The notes below the pieces were generated by a model. That model saw only the letters and a program-made list of their open reading frames with translations, ran no database searches and was not told the DNA's origin. From Streptomyces sp. NBC_01549 (GTDB lineage: Bacteria > Actinomycetota > Actinomycetes > Streptomycetales > Streptomycetaceae), in NCBI RefSeq assembly GCF_026339955.1, contig NZ_JAPEPW010000001.1, forward strand, positions 6,159,001 to 6,223,000: a stretch of 64,000 bases of DNA, in the 5' to 3' direction. A program made the translations under genes and the position numbers. This document shows positions 47,416 to 56,242 of this stretch, one piece after another. The first letter of the stretch is position 1. Every line of letters starts with the position of its first letter.

Positions 47416-48858
47416 GTGAGTGAGCAGTCCCGCGGGCCGCGCAAGCCCGGCAAGCCCTACCGTCGCCCCCAGAAGGACCCCGTCCGCATGCTCGCCTTCG
47501 AGGCGCTGCGGGCCGTGGACGAGCGGGACGCGTACGCGAACCTCGTCCTGCCGCCGCTGCTGCGCAAGGCGCGCGAGAAGGAGGGCCCGGAAAAGTTCGA
47601 CGGGCGGGACGCGGCGCTGGCGACCGAGCTGGTGTACGGGACGCTGCGCCGGCAGGGGACGTACGACGCCGTCATCGCGGCCTGTGTCGACCGGCCGCTG
47701 CGAGAGGTCGACCCGCCCGTGCTCGACGTGCTCAGCCTCGGCGTGCACCAGCTTCTGGGAACGCGCATCCCGACGCACGCCGCCGTGTCCGCCTCCGTCG
47801 AACTCGCCCGCGTCGTGCTCGGCGACGGACGCGCCAAGTTCGTCAACGCCGTGCTGCGCAAGGTCGCTCGGCAGGATCTCGACGCCTGGCTGGAGCAGGT
47901 CGCGCCGCCCTACGACGACGACCCCGAGGACCACCTCGCCATCGTGCACTCGCACCCACGCTGGGTCGTCTCGGCGCTGTGGGACTCGCTGGGCGGCGGC
48001 CGTGCCGGGATCGAGGACCTGCTTGAGGCCGACAACGAGCGGCCCGAGGTCACGCTCGTGGCGCGACCGGGGCGTTCCACCGCCGAGGAACTCCTCGACG
48101 CCCTCGGGGAGGAGTCCACGCTGCCGGGACGCTGGTCGCCGTACGCCGTGCGGCTCATCGAGGGCGGCGAGCCGGGTGCCATCGACGCCGTACGGGAGGG
48201 GCGTGCGGGCGTCCAGGACGAGGGCAGCCAGCTGGTGGCGCTCGCCCTTGCCAACGCGCCGCTCGAGGGGCCCGACAAGGCATGGCTGGACGGCTGCGCG
48301 GGCCCCGGCGGCAAGGCGGCCATGCTCGCTGGACTGGCCGCCGAGCGCGGTGCCGTGCTGCTCGCCTCGGAGAAACAGCCGCACCGGGCGGGCCTGGTGG
48401 CGAAGGCACTCGCGGGCAATCCCGGCCCCTACCAGGTCATCGCCGCCGACGGCACCCGTCCGCCGTGGCTGCCCGGCACCTTCGACCGGGTGCTCATGGA
48501 TGTGCCCTGCACGGGTCTTGGCGCCCTGCGTCGCCGTCCCGAGGCCCGCTGGCGCCGCCGCCCCGAGGATCTGGACGGCTTCGCGCCCCTCCAGCGCGGG
48601 CTGCTGCGCACGGCGCTCGACTCCGTACGGGTCGGGGGTGTCGTCGGCTACGCGACCTGCTCGCCGCACCTCGCCGAGACCCGCGCGGTCGTGGACGACG
48701 TCCTGAAGCGCTATGACACAGGCTCCGCCGAACTCCTCGACGCCCGCCCGCTCCTGCCCGGCGTACCGGTGCTGGGCGACGGCCCGGACGTACAGCTGTG
48801 GCCGCATCTGCACGGCACGGACGCCATGTATCTGGCGCTGATCCGCCGGACGGCGTGA
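47416..48858 (+). CDS. rsmB: 16S rRNA (cytosine-967-C5)-methyltransferase
   Basis: 480 residues from GTG 47416. An N-terminal NusB-like RNA-binding domain (about 20-165, LAFEALRAVDERDAYANLVLPPLLR) is joined to a SAM-dependent Rossmann methyltransferase. Motif I WLDGCAGPGGKAAML, motif IV Cys in VLMDVPCTGLGALRRRPEARW and motif VI Cys in GYATCSPHLAETRAVVDDV supply the two catalytic cysteines of RNA m5C enzymes. The N-terminal basic stretch (RGPRKPGKPYRRPQKD) is typical of Streptomyces copies. Confidence 0.96.
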   Translation: MSEQSRGPRKPGKPYRRPQKDPVRMLAFEALRAVDERDAYANLVLPPLLRKAREKEGPEKFDGRDAALATELVYGTLRRQGTYDAVIAACVDRPLREVDPPVLDVLSLGVHQLLGTRIPTHAAVSASVELARVVLGDGRAKFVNAVLRKVARQDLDAWLEQVAPPYDDDPEDHLAIVHSHPRWVVSALWDSLGGGRAGIEDLLEADNERPEVTLVARPGRSTAEELLDALGEESTLPGRWSPYAVRLIEGGEPGAIDAVREGRAGVQDEGSQLVALALANAPLEGPDKAWLDGCAGPGGKAAMLAGLAAERGAVLLASEKQPHRAGLVAKALAGNPGPYQVIAADGTRPPWLPGTFDRVLMDVPCTGLGALRRRPEARWRRRPEDLDGFAPLQRGLLRTALDSVRVGGVVGYATCSPHLAETRAVVDDVLKRYDTGSAELLDARPLLPGVPVLGDGPDVQLWPHLHGTDAMYLALIRRTA

Positions 48859-48893
48859 TCCGTCCCAGCGCCGAGAACAGCCCGAAGGCGTAC

Positions 48894-48916
48894 CCTTTCT
48901 CGTATTCGGAGAAAGG
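48894..48916 (+). terminator. Possible rsmB terminator hairpin
   Basis: 8-bp arms cctttctc (48894-48901) and gagaaagg (48909-48916) with a 7-base loop, 35 bases after rsmB. It is unusually AT-rich for this chromosome. Confidence 0.5.
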
Positions 48917-49017
48917 CCGAGCGGATTAGGGGGAGGAATGGCAACCCTCCTCCGAGCGTGACAAGCGAGCCATCGCCGAATCCTCCGAGTTCACCATTCT
49001 CGTATTTGAGGGCGTGA

Positions 49018-50523
49018 ATGATGGAAGCGCGTGTGGATCCCGATCGTTCCGAGTGGGACGTCATCGTCCTGGGCGGCGCCGCGGCCGGCGAGAACGCGGC
49101 TCAGTACGCCACGCAGTTCTCCGGTCTGGACGCGGTGCTGGTCGAGGCGGAGTTACTGGGTGGCGAGTGCTCGTACTGGGCCTGCATGCCCAGCAAGGCC
49201 CTGTTGCGCCCCGCCGAGGTGCTGGGCGGCGCACGGCATGTGCCGGGTGTGTCCTCGCTGTTGAGCGGGCGCGAGTTGGACGTGCGGGCGGTACTGGCCC
49301 GCCGGGACACCGTCGTGAACGGCCTCGACGACTCCTCGCAGATCCGCTGGGCGCTCGGCGTCGGCATCGATGTCGTGCGCGGGTACGGGCGGCTCACCGG
49401 GGAGCGCTCGGTGGTGGTGGAGACGGCGGCCGGCGGCAGCCGTGCGCTGACCGCGCGGCACGCGGTGGTGATCGACACGGGTTCGCGCACCACCGTGCCG
49501 GCGATCCCCGGCATGAGCGAGGCACACCCGTGGACGTCCCGCGACGTCACCAATCTGCGCGAGGTGCCCCGCCGGGTCGTCGTGCTGGGCGGTGGGGTGG
49601 TCGCGTGCGAGGCGGCGACCTGGCTGAGGGCGCTGGGCGTCGAGGAGTTGAGCGTCGTGTACCGGCGCGCCGGCCTGCTGGCCCGGTCGGAACCCTTCGC
49701 CGGGCGCATGGTGGGTGACCAGTTGACGGCCGCGGGGGTGCGGCTGCTTCCCGGCAGGTCGATCACCGAGGTGCGACGCGACGATCCCCGTGACACGGGA
49801 GTCGGGCTGCCGCACGGCGGTGAGGTCACCGTCCGGCTGGACGACGGGAGCACGCTCGTCGCCGACGAACTGGTGCTCGCCACCGGCCGTACGCCGAACA
49901 CCGAGGACATCGGGCTGCCGACGGTGGGATGCCCCGACGGCGGCTTTCTGGCGGTCGACGACGAGCAGGGCGTGCGGGCGGTGGACGGGCATTGGCTCTA
50001 TGCCGTCGGTGATGTCTGCGGACGTGCGCTGTTGACCCACATGGGCAAGTACCAGGCGCGGGTGGCCGGTGAGGTGATCGCCGCCCGTGCCACGGGAGGT
50101 CCGGCGGTCGGCGCGTGGAGCGGTCCGCCGGGCTCCGCCGACGGACACCGGGGCAACCCGCAGGTGACCTTCACCGACCCGGAGGTCGGATCGGCCGGCG
50201 TGACCGAGCGGGAGGCACGCGCGGCGGGACTGGACGTGGCGACGGTCGAGTACGACATGGCCGCTCTGGCCGGCACATATGTGATGCGTGAGGACTACCT
50301 CGGGCGCGCCAAACTGGTCATCGATCGCGATACCGACACGGTGGTGGGCGCCACGTTCGTCGGCTCGGGCGTTGCCGAACTCGTCCACTCGGCCACGACG
50401 GCCATTGTCGCCAGAGTGCCGCTTCCCGTGCTGTGGCATGTCGTGCCGAGCTACCCCACCGCGAGTGAGGTGTGGCTCCGCCTGTTGGAGACGTACCGCG
50501 CGCAGAAGCAGCGTGTCGGGTAG
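49018..50523 (+). CDS. FAD-dependent pyridine nucleotide-disulfide oxidoreductase
   Basis: 501 residues from ATG 49018 (a second ATG follows at once). FAD Rossmann motif DVIVLGGAAAGENAAQYA; redox-active CxxxxC in GGECSYWACMPSKALLRP; NAD motif VVVLGGGVVACEAATWLRALG; FAD-binding WLYAVGDVCGRALLTHMGKYQ. The dimerisation domain has a His/Glu-like C-terminal segment WHVVPSYPTASEVW. It belongs to the lipoamide dehydrogenase/mercuric reductase group but lacks the extra mercury cysteines. The substrate is unknown. It is flanked by AT-richer gaps with the next gene. Confidence 0.88.
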   Translation: MMEARVDPDRSEWDVIVLGGAAAGENAAQYATQFSGLDAVLVEAELLGGECSYWACMPSKALLRPAEVLGGARHVPGVSSLLSGRELDVRAVLARRDTVVNGLDDSSQIRWALGVGIDVVRGYGRLTGERSVVVETAAGGSRALTARHAVVIDTGSRTTVPAIPGMSEAHPWTSRDVTNLREVPRRVVVLGGGVVACEAATWLRALGVEELSVVYRRAGLLARSEPFAGRMVGDQLTAAGVRLLPGRSITEVRRDDPRDTGVGLPHGGEVTVRLDDGSTLVADELVLATGRTPNTEDIGLPTVGCPDGGFLAVDDEQGVRAVDGHWLYAVGDVCGRALLTHMGKYQARVAGEVIAARATGGPAVGAWSGPPGSADGHRGNPQVTFTDPEVGSAGVTEREARAAGLDVATVEYDMAALAGTYVMREDYLGRAKLVIDRDTDTVVGATFVGSGVAELVHSATTAIVARVPLPVLWHVVPSYPTASEVWLRLLETYRAQKQRVG

Positions 50524-50593
50524 CGTGAAATATCCGTCATGCATTTCAGCCGATCAGGGATCTCGCACGTAACTCGATCGAAAGAAATATGCT

Positions 50594-51421
50594 ATGCCTT
50601 TCATTTCCACGAAGGACGGCACGGAAATCTATTACAAGGACTGGGGTACGGGGCAGCCGGTCGTCTTCAGTCATGGCTGGCCGCTGAACGCCGACGCCTG
50701 GGACCCCCAGATCCGGATGATGGCCGAAAACGGCTTCCGCGCGATCGCGCACGACCGTCGTGGCCACGGCCGCTCGGGTCAGCCGTGGGACGGGAACGAC
50801 CTGGACACGTACGCCGACGACCTGGCGCAGTTGATCGAGGCGCTCGATCTGCGTGACGTGATCCTGGTCGGCCACTCCACCGGTGGCGGCGAGGTGACGC
50901 GCTATATCGGCCGCCACGGCACCGGACGGGTCGCCAAGGCGGTGCTCCTCGGCGCGATCCCCCCGCTGATGCTCAAGACGGAAGCGAACCCCGAGGGGCT
51001 GCCGTTGGAGGTCTTCGACGAGATCCGCAAGGGCGTCGAGACCGACCGCTCGCAGTTCTACAAGGACCTCAGCGCGCCCTTCTACGGGGCCAACCGGCCC
51101 GGCTCACAGGTGTCCCAGGGCACGCGGGACGCGTTCTGGCTCTGGTCCCTACAGGTGGGGATCAAGGGTTCGTACGACTGCGTCAAGGCGTTCTCCGAGA
51201 CCGACCTCACCGAGGACCTGAAGCGGTTCGACGTCCCCACCCTGATCGCGCACGGCGACGACGACCAGATCGTGCCCATCGTCGCGGCCGCGGAGAAGTC
51301 CTCGAAAATCGTCAAGGGTGCCACGCTGAAGGTCTACCCGGGTGCCCCGCACGGCCTGTCGATGGTCGCCCCGTTCAAGGACGTCTTCGACGCCGACCTG
51401 CTGGCCTTCGCCCGCGGCTGA
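50594..51421 (+). CDS. Alpha/beta hydrolase, non-heme chloroperoxidase type
   Basis: 275 residues. Catalytic triad: S95 in VGHSTGGGE, Asp in AHGDDDQIVPI, His in GAPHGLSM. FSHGWPLNADAWD and HDRRGHGRS are typical of bacterial cofactor-free perhydrolase/chloroperoxidases. The family has esterase and perhydrolase activity; its natural substrate is unknown. The start region is AT-rich with a weak ribosome-binding site, and the preceding 70-base gap is clearly lower in GC than neighbours, suggesting recent arrival or a special promoter. Confidence 0.9.
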   Translation: MPFISTKDGTEIYYKDWGTGQPVVFSHGWPLNADAWDPQIRMMAENGFRAIAHDRRGHGRSGQPWDGNDLDTYADDLAQLIEALDLRDVILVGHSTGGGEVTRYIGRHGTGRVAKAVLLGAIPPLMLKTEANPEGLPLEVFDEIRKGVETDRSQFYKDLSAPFYGANRPGSQVSQGTRDAFWLWSLQVGIKGSYDCVKAFSETDLTEDLKRFDVPTLIAHGDDDQIVPIVAAAEKSSKIVKGATLKVYPGAPHGLSMVAPFKDVFDADLLAFARG

Positions 51422-51631
51422 CCAACCCGGTGGCTCCCGGACCGTGTGGTGGGCCGCCCGGCAACGCCGGGTTCGTGTCACTCCGAGTGGGGCATTCGAT
51501 GACTCCCTGACACGCGGTGTGTGCGGGGAGTGCCGGGTGAGCGGGGGCGCTTTCCGTCCGGCATGTCTCAGGTACGGCCCAGGGGCCGGACCAAGGAGAG
51601 CAACCGGCCCGGGGCATGGCAGGCTTGGGGC

Positions 51632-52318
51632 ATGGCCGTGCAGATCAACCCCAGCATTCTGTCCGCGGACTTCGCCCGTCTTGCCGAGGAGGCACACGCG
51701 GTGGAAGGCGCGGACTGGCTCCATGTCGACGTCATGGACAACCATTTCGTACCGAACCTCACGCTCGGTGTGCCGGTCGTAGAGTCCCTGGCCCGTGCGA
51801 CGGACACGCCGCTGGACTGCCATCTGATGATCGCGGACCCCGATCGGTGGGCGCCTCAGTACGTCGAAGCGGGTGCCGGTTCCGTCACCTTCCACGCCGA
51901 GGCGGCCGCCGCGCCGGTGCGGCTCGCCCGCGAGATCCGGGCCAAGGGCGCCCGCGCCTCCATGGCGCTCAAGCCCGCGACCCCCATCGAGCCGTACGAG
52001 GATCTGCTCCCCGAGCTCGACATGCTGCTGATCATGACGGTCGAGCCCGGTTTCGGCGGCCAGGCGTTCCTGGACATCATGCTGCCGAAGATCCGCCGCA
52101 CTCGTGAGTTGATCGGCAAGCACGGCCTCGAGCTGTGGCTTCAGGTCGACGGCGGCGTGTCGGCGTCCACCATCGAGCGGTGCGCGGAGGCGGGCGCGGA
52201 CGTCTTCGTCGCCGGATCGGCCGTGTACGGGGCCGCTGACCCGGCCCAGGCGGTACGTGCATTGCGCACTCAGGCTCAGGGCGCGACGGCCCATGCGGCG
52301 TGGGCGTGCGACCACTGA
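51632..52318 (+). CDS. rpe: Ribulose-phosphate 3-epimerase
   Basis: 228 residues from ATG 51632 (MAVQINPSILSADFARLAEE). TIM-barrel motifs: metal ligands in WLHVDVMDNHFVPN and DCHLMIADPD, catalytic Asp in LQVDGGVSAST, and LIMTVEPGFGGQAFL. It interconverts ribulose-5-P and xylulose-5-P in the pentose phosphate pathway. It is followed after 78 bases by a sugar-responsive regulator. Confidence 0.96.
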   Translation: MAVQINPSILSADFARLAEEAHAVEGADWLHVDVMDNHFVPNLTLGVPVVESLARATDTPLDCHLMIADPDRWAPQYVEAGAGSVTFHAEAAAAPVRLAREIRAKGARASMALKPATPIEPYEDLLPELDMLLIMTVEPGFGGQAFLDIMLPKIRRTRELIGKHGLELWLQVDGGVSASTIERCAEAGADVFVAGSAVYGAADPAQAVRALRTQAQGATAHAAWACDH

Positions 52319-52396
52319 ACCAAGGGAACGTGAACGCCGCCCATCAGGGCTGATCAAGTACGCCGGATCTGCGAGGATGAACGGCGAATCCAGAGT

Positions 52397-53440
52397 GTGA
52401 ACAGCAGTGAGGAGAGCGCCGTGTCGGGTATGTCGGCGGGCCGGTCAGCCATGCGGATGGGACCCGCTGAGCTGGTGCAGGCGGCGGCCATGGCCCGCCG
52501 CTTCTACCTCGAGGGCAAATCCAAGATCCAGATCGCCGAGGAGTTCGGCGTCAGCCGCTTCAAGGTGGCCCGGGTCCTGGAAACCGCTCTCGAACGGGAT
52601 CTCGTACGGATCGAGATCCGAGTGCCCGCCGAGCTGGACGCGGAGCGCTCCGACGCGCTGCGCGCCCGCTACGGCCTGCGGCACGCCGTTGTGGTCGAGT
52701 CCCCGGCCGAGGCCGAGGAGTCGCCCGACCCCGAGAACCTCGGCGAGGTCGCCGCCGACCTGCTCGGTGAGCTGGTCAACGAGGGCGATGTGCTGGGCCT
52801 GGCCTGGGGCCGCTCCACCATCCACATGGCGGCGGCGCTCGACCGGCTCCCGCCGTGCACGGTGGTGCAGCTGACGGGCGTGTACGACGCCGGGACCGCG
52901 GAGCGCGGATCGGTGGAGGCGGTACGGCGCGCCGCGCAGGTGTCGGGCGGCGACGCCCACCCCATCTACGCGCCGATGCTGCTGCCCGACGCGGCCACCG
53001 CGGCGGCGCTGCGCAGCCAGACCGGGATCGCCCGCGCCTTCGAGTACTTCGACAAGGTCACGGTCGCCTGCGTGTCGATCGGCTCCTGGGAGCCCGGCAT
53101 CTCGACGGTGCACGACATGCTCAGCGACGAGGAGCGCGGCCACTACGCGTCCCTCGGTGTCGCCGCCGAGATGTCCGCGCACCTCTTCGACGCCGAGGGG
53201 CGCCGGGTCGGCCGTGACCTGGGCGAGCGGTGCATCACCGTCGAGGCCGACCGGCTGCGGCGTATCCCCGAGGTCGTGGCGATCGCGGGCGGACAGCGCA
53301 AGGCCGCCGCCATCGACGCGGTGCTGCGGTCCGGGCTCGTCACCAGCCTGGTGACGGACACGTCCGCCGCGGACTACCTGATGACGGCGGGGCCGGCCCC
53401 CCGCCCGGCCCTGAACCGGGCGGACCCGGACGGGCCGTGA
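52397..53440 (+). CDS. SorC/DeoR-type sugar-binding transcriptional regulator
   Basis: 347 residues from GTG 52397; a later GTG or ATG is also possible. The N-terminal HTH is at about 25-65 (ARRFYLEGKSKIQIAEEFGVSRFKVARVLETALERDLVRI). The C-terminal SorC effector domain has GDVLGLAWGRSTIHMAAAL, VVQLTGVYDA and AIAGGQRKAAAIDAVLRSG. Such proteins bind phosphorylated sugars. Next to rpe it may sense a pentose phosphate-related metabolite (inference). Confidence 0.9.
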   Translation: MNSSEESAVSGMSAGRSAMRMGPAELVQAAAMARRFYLEGKSKIQIAEEFGVSRFKVARVLETALERDLVRIEIRVPAELDAERSDALRARYGLRHAVVVESPAEAEESPDPENLGEVAADLLGELVNEGDVLGLAWGRSTIHMAAALDRLPPCTVVQLTGVYDAGTAERGSVEAVRRAAQVSGGDAHPIYAPMLLPDAATAAALRSQTGIARAFEYFDKVTVACVSIGSWEPGISTVHDMLSDEERGHYASLGVAAEMSAHLFDAEGRRVGRDLGERCITVEADRLRRIPEVVAIAGGQRKAAAIDAVLRSGLVTSLVTDTSAADYLMTAGPAPRPALNRADPDGP

Positions 53441-53681
53441 CGCGCCTGGAATGACACGGACGGCGACCCCTGTGGGGCCTGCGGGCAAACGGACCTGGCC
53501 GTCGGGGCGGATACCCCGGGTCCGTCGGGGCCGACATCGGTGACCTTCGGGGCACGTCTGCGGTGTCTCTCGCGGACGGGTGTCCCTGTCCGGGAGGGCA
53601 GGCCGGTGGGTGGTGGCCCATTGGGGGGCGCTTCGGGGTATCGGCGCGCCGGGCGGAGGGCGGCGTGGCAGCATCGGCGGC

Positions 53682-54131
53682 ATGGTGGTGCGGTGGGTGC
53701 CCCGGGCTCTCCTGGGGCTGTTTCTGTGTTTCGGCGTGCTGCTGACGGGCTGCTCGTCGACGGAGTCGGCCGGTACCGGTATCGGTGCGGGTGCGGTGAC
53801 GACAGCTCCGTCGGCGGCGCGATCGGCGGTTCCGGTTCCCTCCTGGGCCGGCGGGATGAGGACGGTCGAAGCGGCCCGGCTTCCCGCCGAGGCCCGCGAG
53901 ACGCTCGCCCTGATCGACAAGGGCGGCCCCTTCCCGTACGCCCGGGACGGCGTCGTCTTCGGGAACTTCGAGGGCCTGCTGCCGAAGCACCAGCGCGGCT
54001 ACTACCACGAGTACACGGTCAAAACCCCCGGCGAGCACGATCGGGGAGCCCGGCGCATTGTCACCGGGCAAGGCGGTGAGATCTACTACACCGGTGATCA
54101 CTACAAGTCGTTCAGGGCGGTGCTGAGATGA
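53682..54131 (+). CDS. Secreted guanyl-specific ribonuclease (RNase Sa/barnase family), lipoprotein-like
   Basis: 149 residues from ATG 53682. The signal peptide ends in lipobox LLTGCSS (C24). The catalytic domain (70-149) is close to RNase Sa: GGPFPYARDGVVFGNFEGLLP, then E110 in GYYHEYTV, R121 and R125 in DRGARRIVTG, and H140 in YYTGDHYKSF, matching E54, R65, R69 and H85. It cleaves RNA 3' of G. A membrane-anchored form differs from the freely secreted RNase Sa. Its stop overlaps the barstar gene start (ATGA). Confidence 0.92.
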   Translation: MVVRWVPRALLGLFLCFGVLLTGCSSTESAGTGIGAGAVTTAPSAARSAVPVPSWAGGMRTVEAARLPAEARETLALIDKGGPFPYARDGVVFGNFEGLLPKHQRGYYHEYTVKTPGEHDRGARRIVTGQGGEIYYTGDHYKSFRAVLR

Positions 54132-54514
54132 CGGATGGCCCGCTGGCGGAGGTGTTCCGGGCGGCGCGCGCGGTCGGATGGCAGGTCAGCGTGCTCGACC
54201 TCAGCGGAGTCTCGGACAAGGCGGGCTTCATGGAGCGCTGCGTCCGCGCCCTCGACCTGCCCGAATGGTTCGGCCGGAACTGGGACGCCCTCGCGGACTG
54301 CCTGGGCGACCCCGACTGGGGGCCCGCCAGCCCGGGCCGCCTCATCCTGGTGAGCGGCTGGCGGCGCTACGCCAAGGTCCGCCCCGACGAGTGGGAGATC
54401 GCTCAGGAGGTGCTGGAGTCGGCCGCCGGGCACTACCAGGAGCACGACGCCACGCTGTCGGTCGTCCTCTCCCTTGGAGGATCCGACCAACTGCCCCCTG
54501 ACCAGCCTGGATGA
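54128..54514 (+). CDS. Barstar-family RNase inhibitor
   Basis: 128 residues, coupled to the RNase gene by a 4-base overlap. Core barstar motif LPEWFGRNWDALADCLGDPDWG provides the acidic helix that plugs the guanyl-RNase active site; SVLDLSGVSDKAGFMERC is the first strand/helix. It protects the cytoplasm against unsecreted enzyme. The gene pair is a secreted toxin with its intracellular immunity protein. Confidence 0.92.
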   Translation: MTDGPLAEVFRAARAVGWQVSVLDLSGVSDKAGFMERCVRALDLPEWFGRNWDALADCLGDPDWGPASPGRLILVSGWRRYAKVRPDEWEIAQEVLESAAGHYQEHDATLSVVLSLGGSDQLPPDQPG

Positions 54515-54621
54515 TCTGTGCGGGCATCACATTCAGGTCGCCATGGGAGAATGAAGTACGTGCTCTTCCCCCTGGCTGACCTGTCCGGGGGCCACCTCTG
54601 ATCGACTGGGATGTGCAGCAC

Positions 54622-56064
54622 GTGCGTTTCCTCAACGACATCCAGCCCCCGTACGACCTGACGTACGACGACGTCTTCATGGTCCCCAGCCGCTCAGCGG
54701 TCGGCTCCCGGCAGGGCGTGGACCTCACCGCCCCGGACGGCACGGGCACCACGATCCCCCTCGTCGTCGCCAACATGACCGCGATCGCGGGCCGCCGGAT
54801 GGCCGAGACCGTCGCCCGCCGCGGCGGCCTCGTGGTCATCCCGCAGGACATTCCGATCGAGGTCGTCACCGAGGTCGTCACCTGGGTCAAGGGACGCCAC
54901 CTGGTGCTGGACACCCCCATCGTCCTGGCTCCCCACCAGACCGTCGCCGACGCGCTGGCGCTGCTCCCCAAGCGCGCCCACAACGCGGGCGTCGTCGTCG
55001 ACGAGGACGGCCGCCCGATCGGCGTGGTCACCGACGCCGACCTCACCGGCGTGGACCGGTTCACGCAGCTGGTCGAGGTCATGTCCCGGGACCTGCTGCT
55101 CCTCGACGCCGACATCGAGCCGCGCGAGGCCTTCAACACGCTGGACGGCGCCAACCGGCGCTACGCCCCCGCCGTGGACGCCGAGGGCAAGCTCGCCGGC
55201 ATCCTCACCCGCAAGGGCGCCCTGCGCGCCACGCTCTACACCCCGGCGACCGACGCCGACGGAAAGCTGCGCATCGCGGCCGCCGTCGGCATCAACGGCG
55301 ATGTCGCGGGCAAGGCCAAGCAGCTCCTCGACGCGGGCGTCGACACGCTCGTCATCGACACCGCGCACGGCCACCAGGAGTCGATGATCAGCGCGATCAG
55401 GACCGTGCGCGCGCTCGACCCGCAGATCCCGATCGTCGCGGGCAACATCGTCGCCGCCGAAGGCGTCAAGGACCTCATCGACGCGGGCGCGGACATCATC
55501 AAGGTCGGCGTCGGCCCCGGCGCCATGTGTACGACGCGGATGATGACCGGCGTGGGGCGGCCGCAGTTCTCCGCCGTCCTGGAGTGCGCCGCCGAGGCGA
55601 AGAAGTACGGCAAGCACGTGTGGGCCGACGGCGGTGTCCGTCACCCCCGTGATGTCGCCATGGCGCTGGCCGCGGGTGCGTCCAACGTCATGGTCGGATC
55701 CTGGTTCGCGGGGACGTACGAGTCCCCGGGCGACCTTCAGCAGGACGCCGACGGGCGCCTGTACAAGGAGTCGTTCGGCATGGCGTCCGCGCGCGCGGTC
55801 CGCAACCGTACGAGCGAGGAGTCGGCGTACGACCGCGCCCGCAAGGCCCTCTTCGAGGAGGGCATCTCCACCTCGCGGATGTTCCTAGACCCGGGCCGCC
55901 CGGGCGTCGAGGACCTGATCGACTCGATCATCGCGGGCGTCCGCTCCTCCTGCACCTACGCGGGCGCGAACTCCCTTGAGGAGTTCGCCGAGAACGCGGT
56001 CGTCGGCATCCAGAGCGCGGCCGGCTACGCGGAGGGCAAGCCCCTGCACGCCAGCTGGAGCTGA
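54622..56064 (+). CDS. guaB1: GuaB1-type IMP dehydrogenase/GMP reductase family protein with CBS domains
   Basis: 480 residues from GTG 54622 (MRFLNDIQPPYDLTYDDVFMVPSRS). GTG 54613 is in frame, but 54622 has better spacing to GGGA. The barrel has catalytic Cys in GVGPGAMCTTRMMTG, the GADIIKVG and GGVRHPRDVAMALAAGASNVMVG segments and a two-CBS insert (about 90-200). In mycobacteria the GuaB1 branch was shown to be a GMP reductase controlled by its CBS domains, so purine salvage from GMP to IMP is the likely role. Confidence 0.88.
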   Translation: MRFLNDIQPPYDLTYDDVFMVPSRSAVGSRQGVDLTAPDGTGTTIPLVVANMTAIAGRRMAETVARRGGLVVIPQDIPIEVVTEVVTWVKGRHLVLDTPIVLAPHQTVADALALLPKRAHNAGVVVDEDGRPIGVVTDADLTGVDRFTQLVEVMSRDLLLLDADIEPREAFNTLDGANRRYAPAVDAEGKLAGILTRKGALRATLYTPATDADGKLRIAAAVGINGDVAGKAKQLLDAGVDTLVIDTAHGHQESMISAIRTVRALDPQIPIVAGNIVAAEGVKDLIDAGADIIKVGVGPGAMCTTRMMTGVGRPQFSAVLECAAEAKKYGKHVWADGGVRHPRDVAMALAAGASNVMVGSWFAGTYESPGDLQQDADGRLYKESFGMASARAVRNRTSEESAYDRARKALFEEGISTSRMFLDPGRPGVEDLIDSIIAGVRSSCTYAGANSLEEFAENAVVGIQSAAGYAEGKPLHASWS

Positions 56065-56080
56065 CCGGTTCCGCCGTCGT

Positions 56081-56111
56081 ACGGCCCCCGTGGTGCGCTC
56101 ACGGGGGCCGT
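56081..56111 (+). terminator. guaB1 terminator hairpin
   Basis: Perfect 12-bp arms 56081-56092 and 56100-56111 with a 7-base loop (gtgcgct), 16 bases after the guaB1 stop. The reading frame of the permease remnant starts right inside its 3' arm. Confidence 0.85.
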
Positions 56112-56242
56112 CGGCGCCGGTGCTGTCCGCGATCGGCTTCGCCCTGTGCGTGTGGATGATGAGCAGTCTTTCGGCCGTCACCTGGGTGCTCTTCGGAGTC
56201 TGGATGGCCACTGGTCTCGTGTTCTACCTCAGCCTGTTCTTG
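56105..56242 (+). pseudogene. C-terminal remnant of an APC-type amino acid permease
   Basis: The frame reads GPSAPVLSAIGFALCVWMM, then SSLSAVTWVLFGVWMATGL and VFYLSLFLR. This matches the last two transmembrane helices of cationic amino acid/APC permeases (pattern PvPvlsxxg...lmxxLxxxTWxxFxxWmxxGlxxY). No start or upstream helices exist: the guaB1 terminator directly precedes it. The 3' end runs into the IS element end. Confidence 0.6.
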
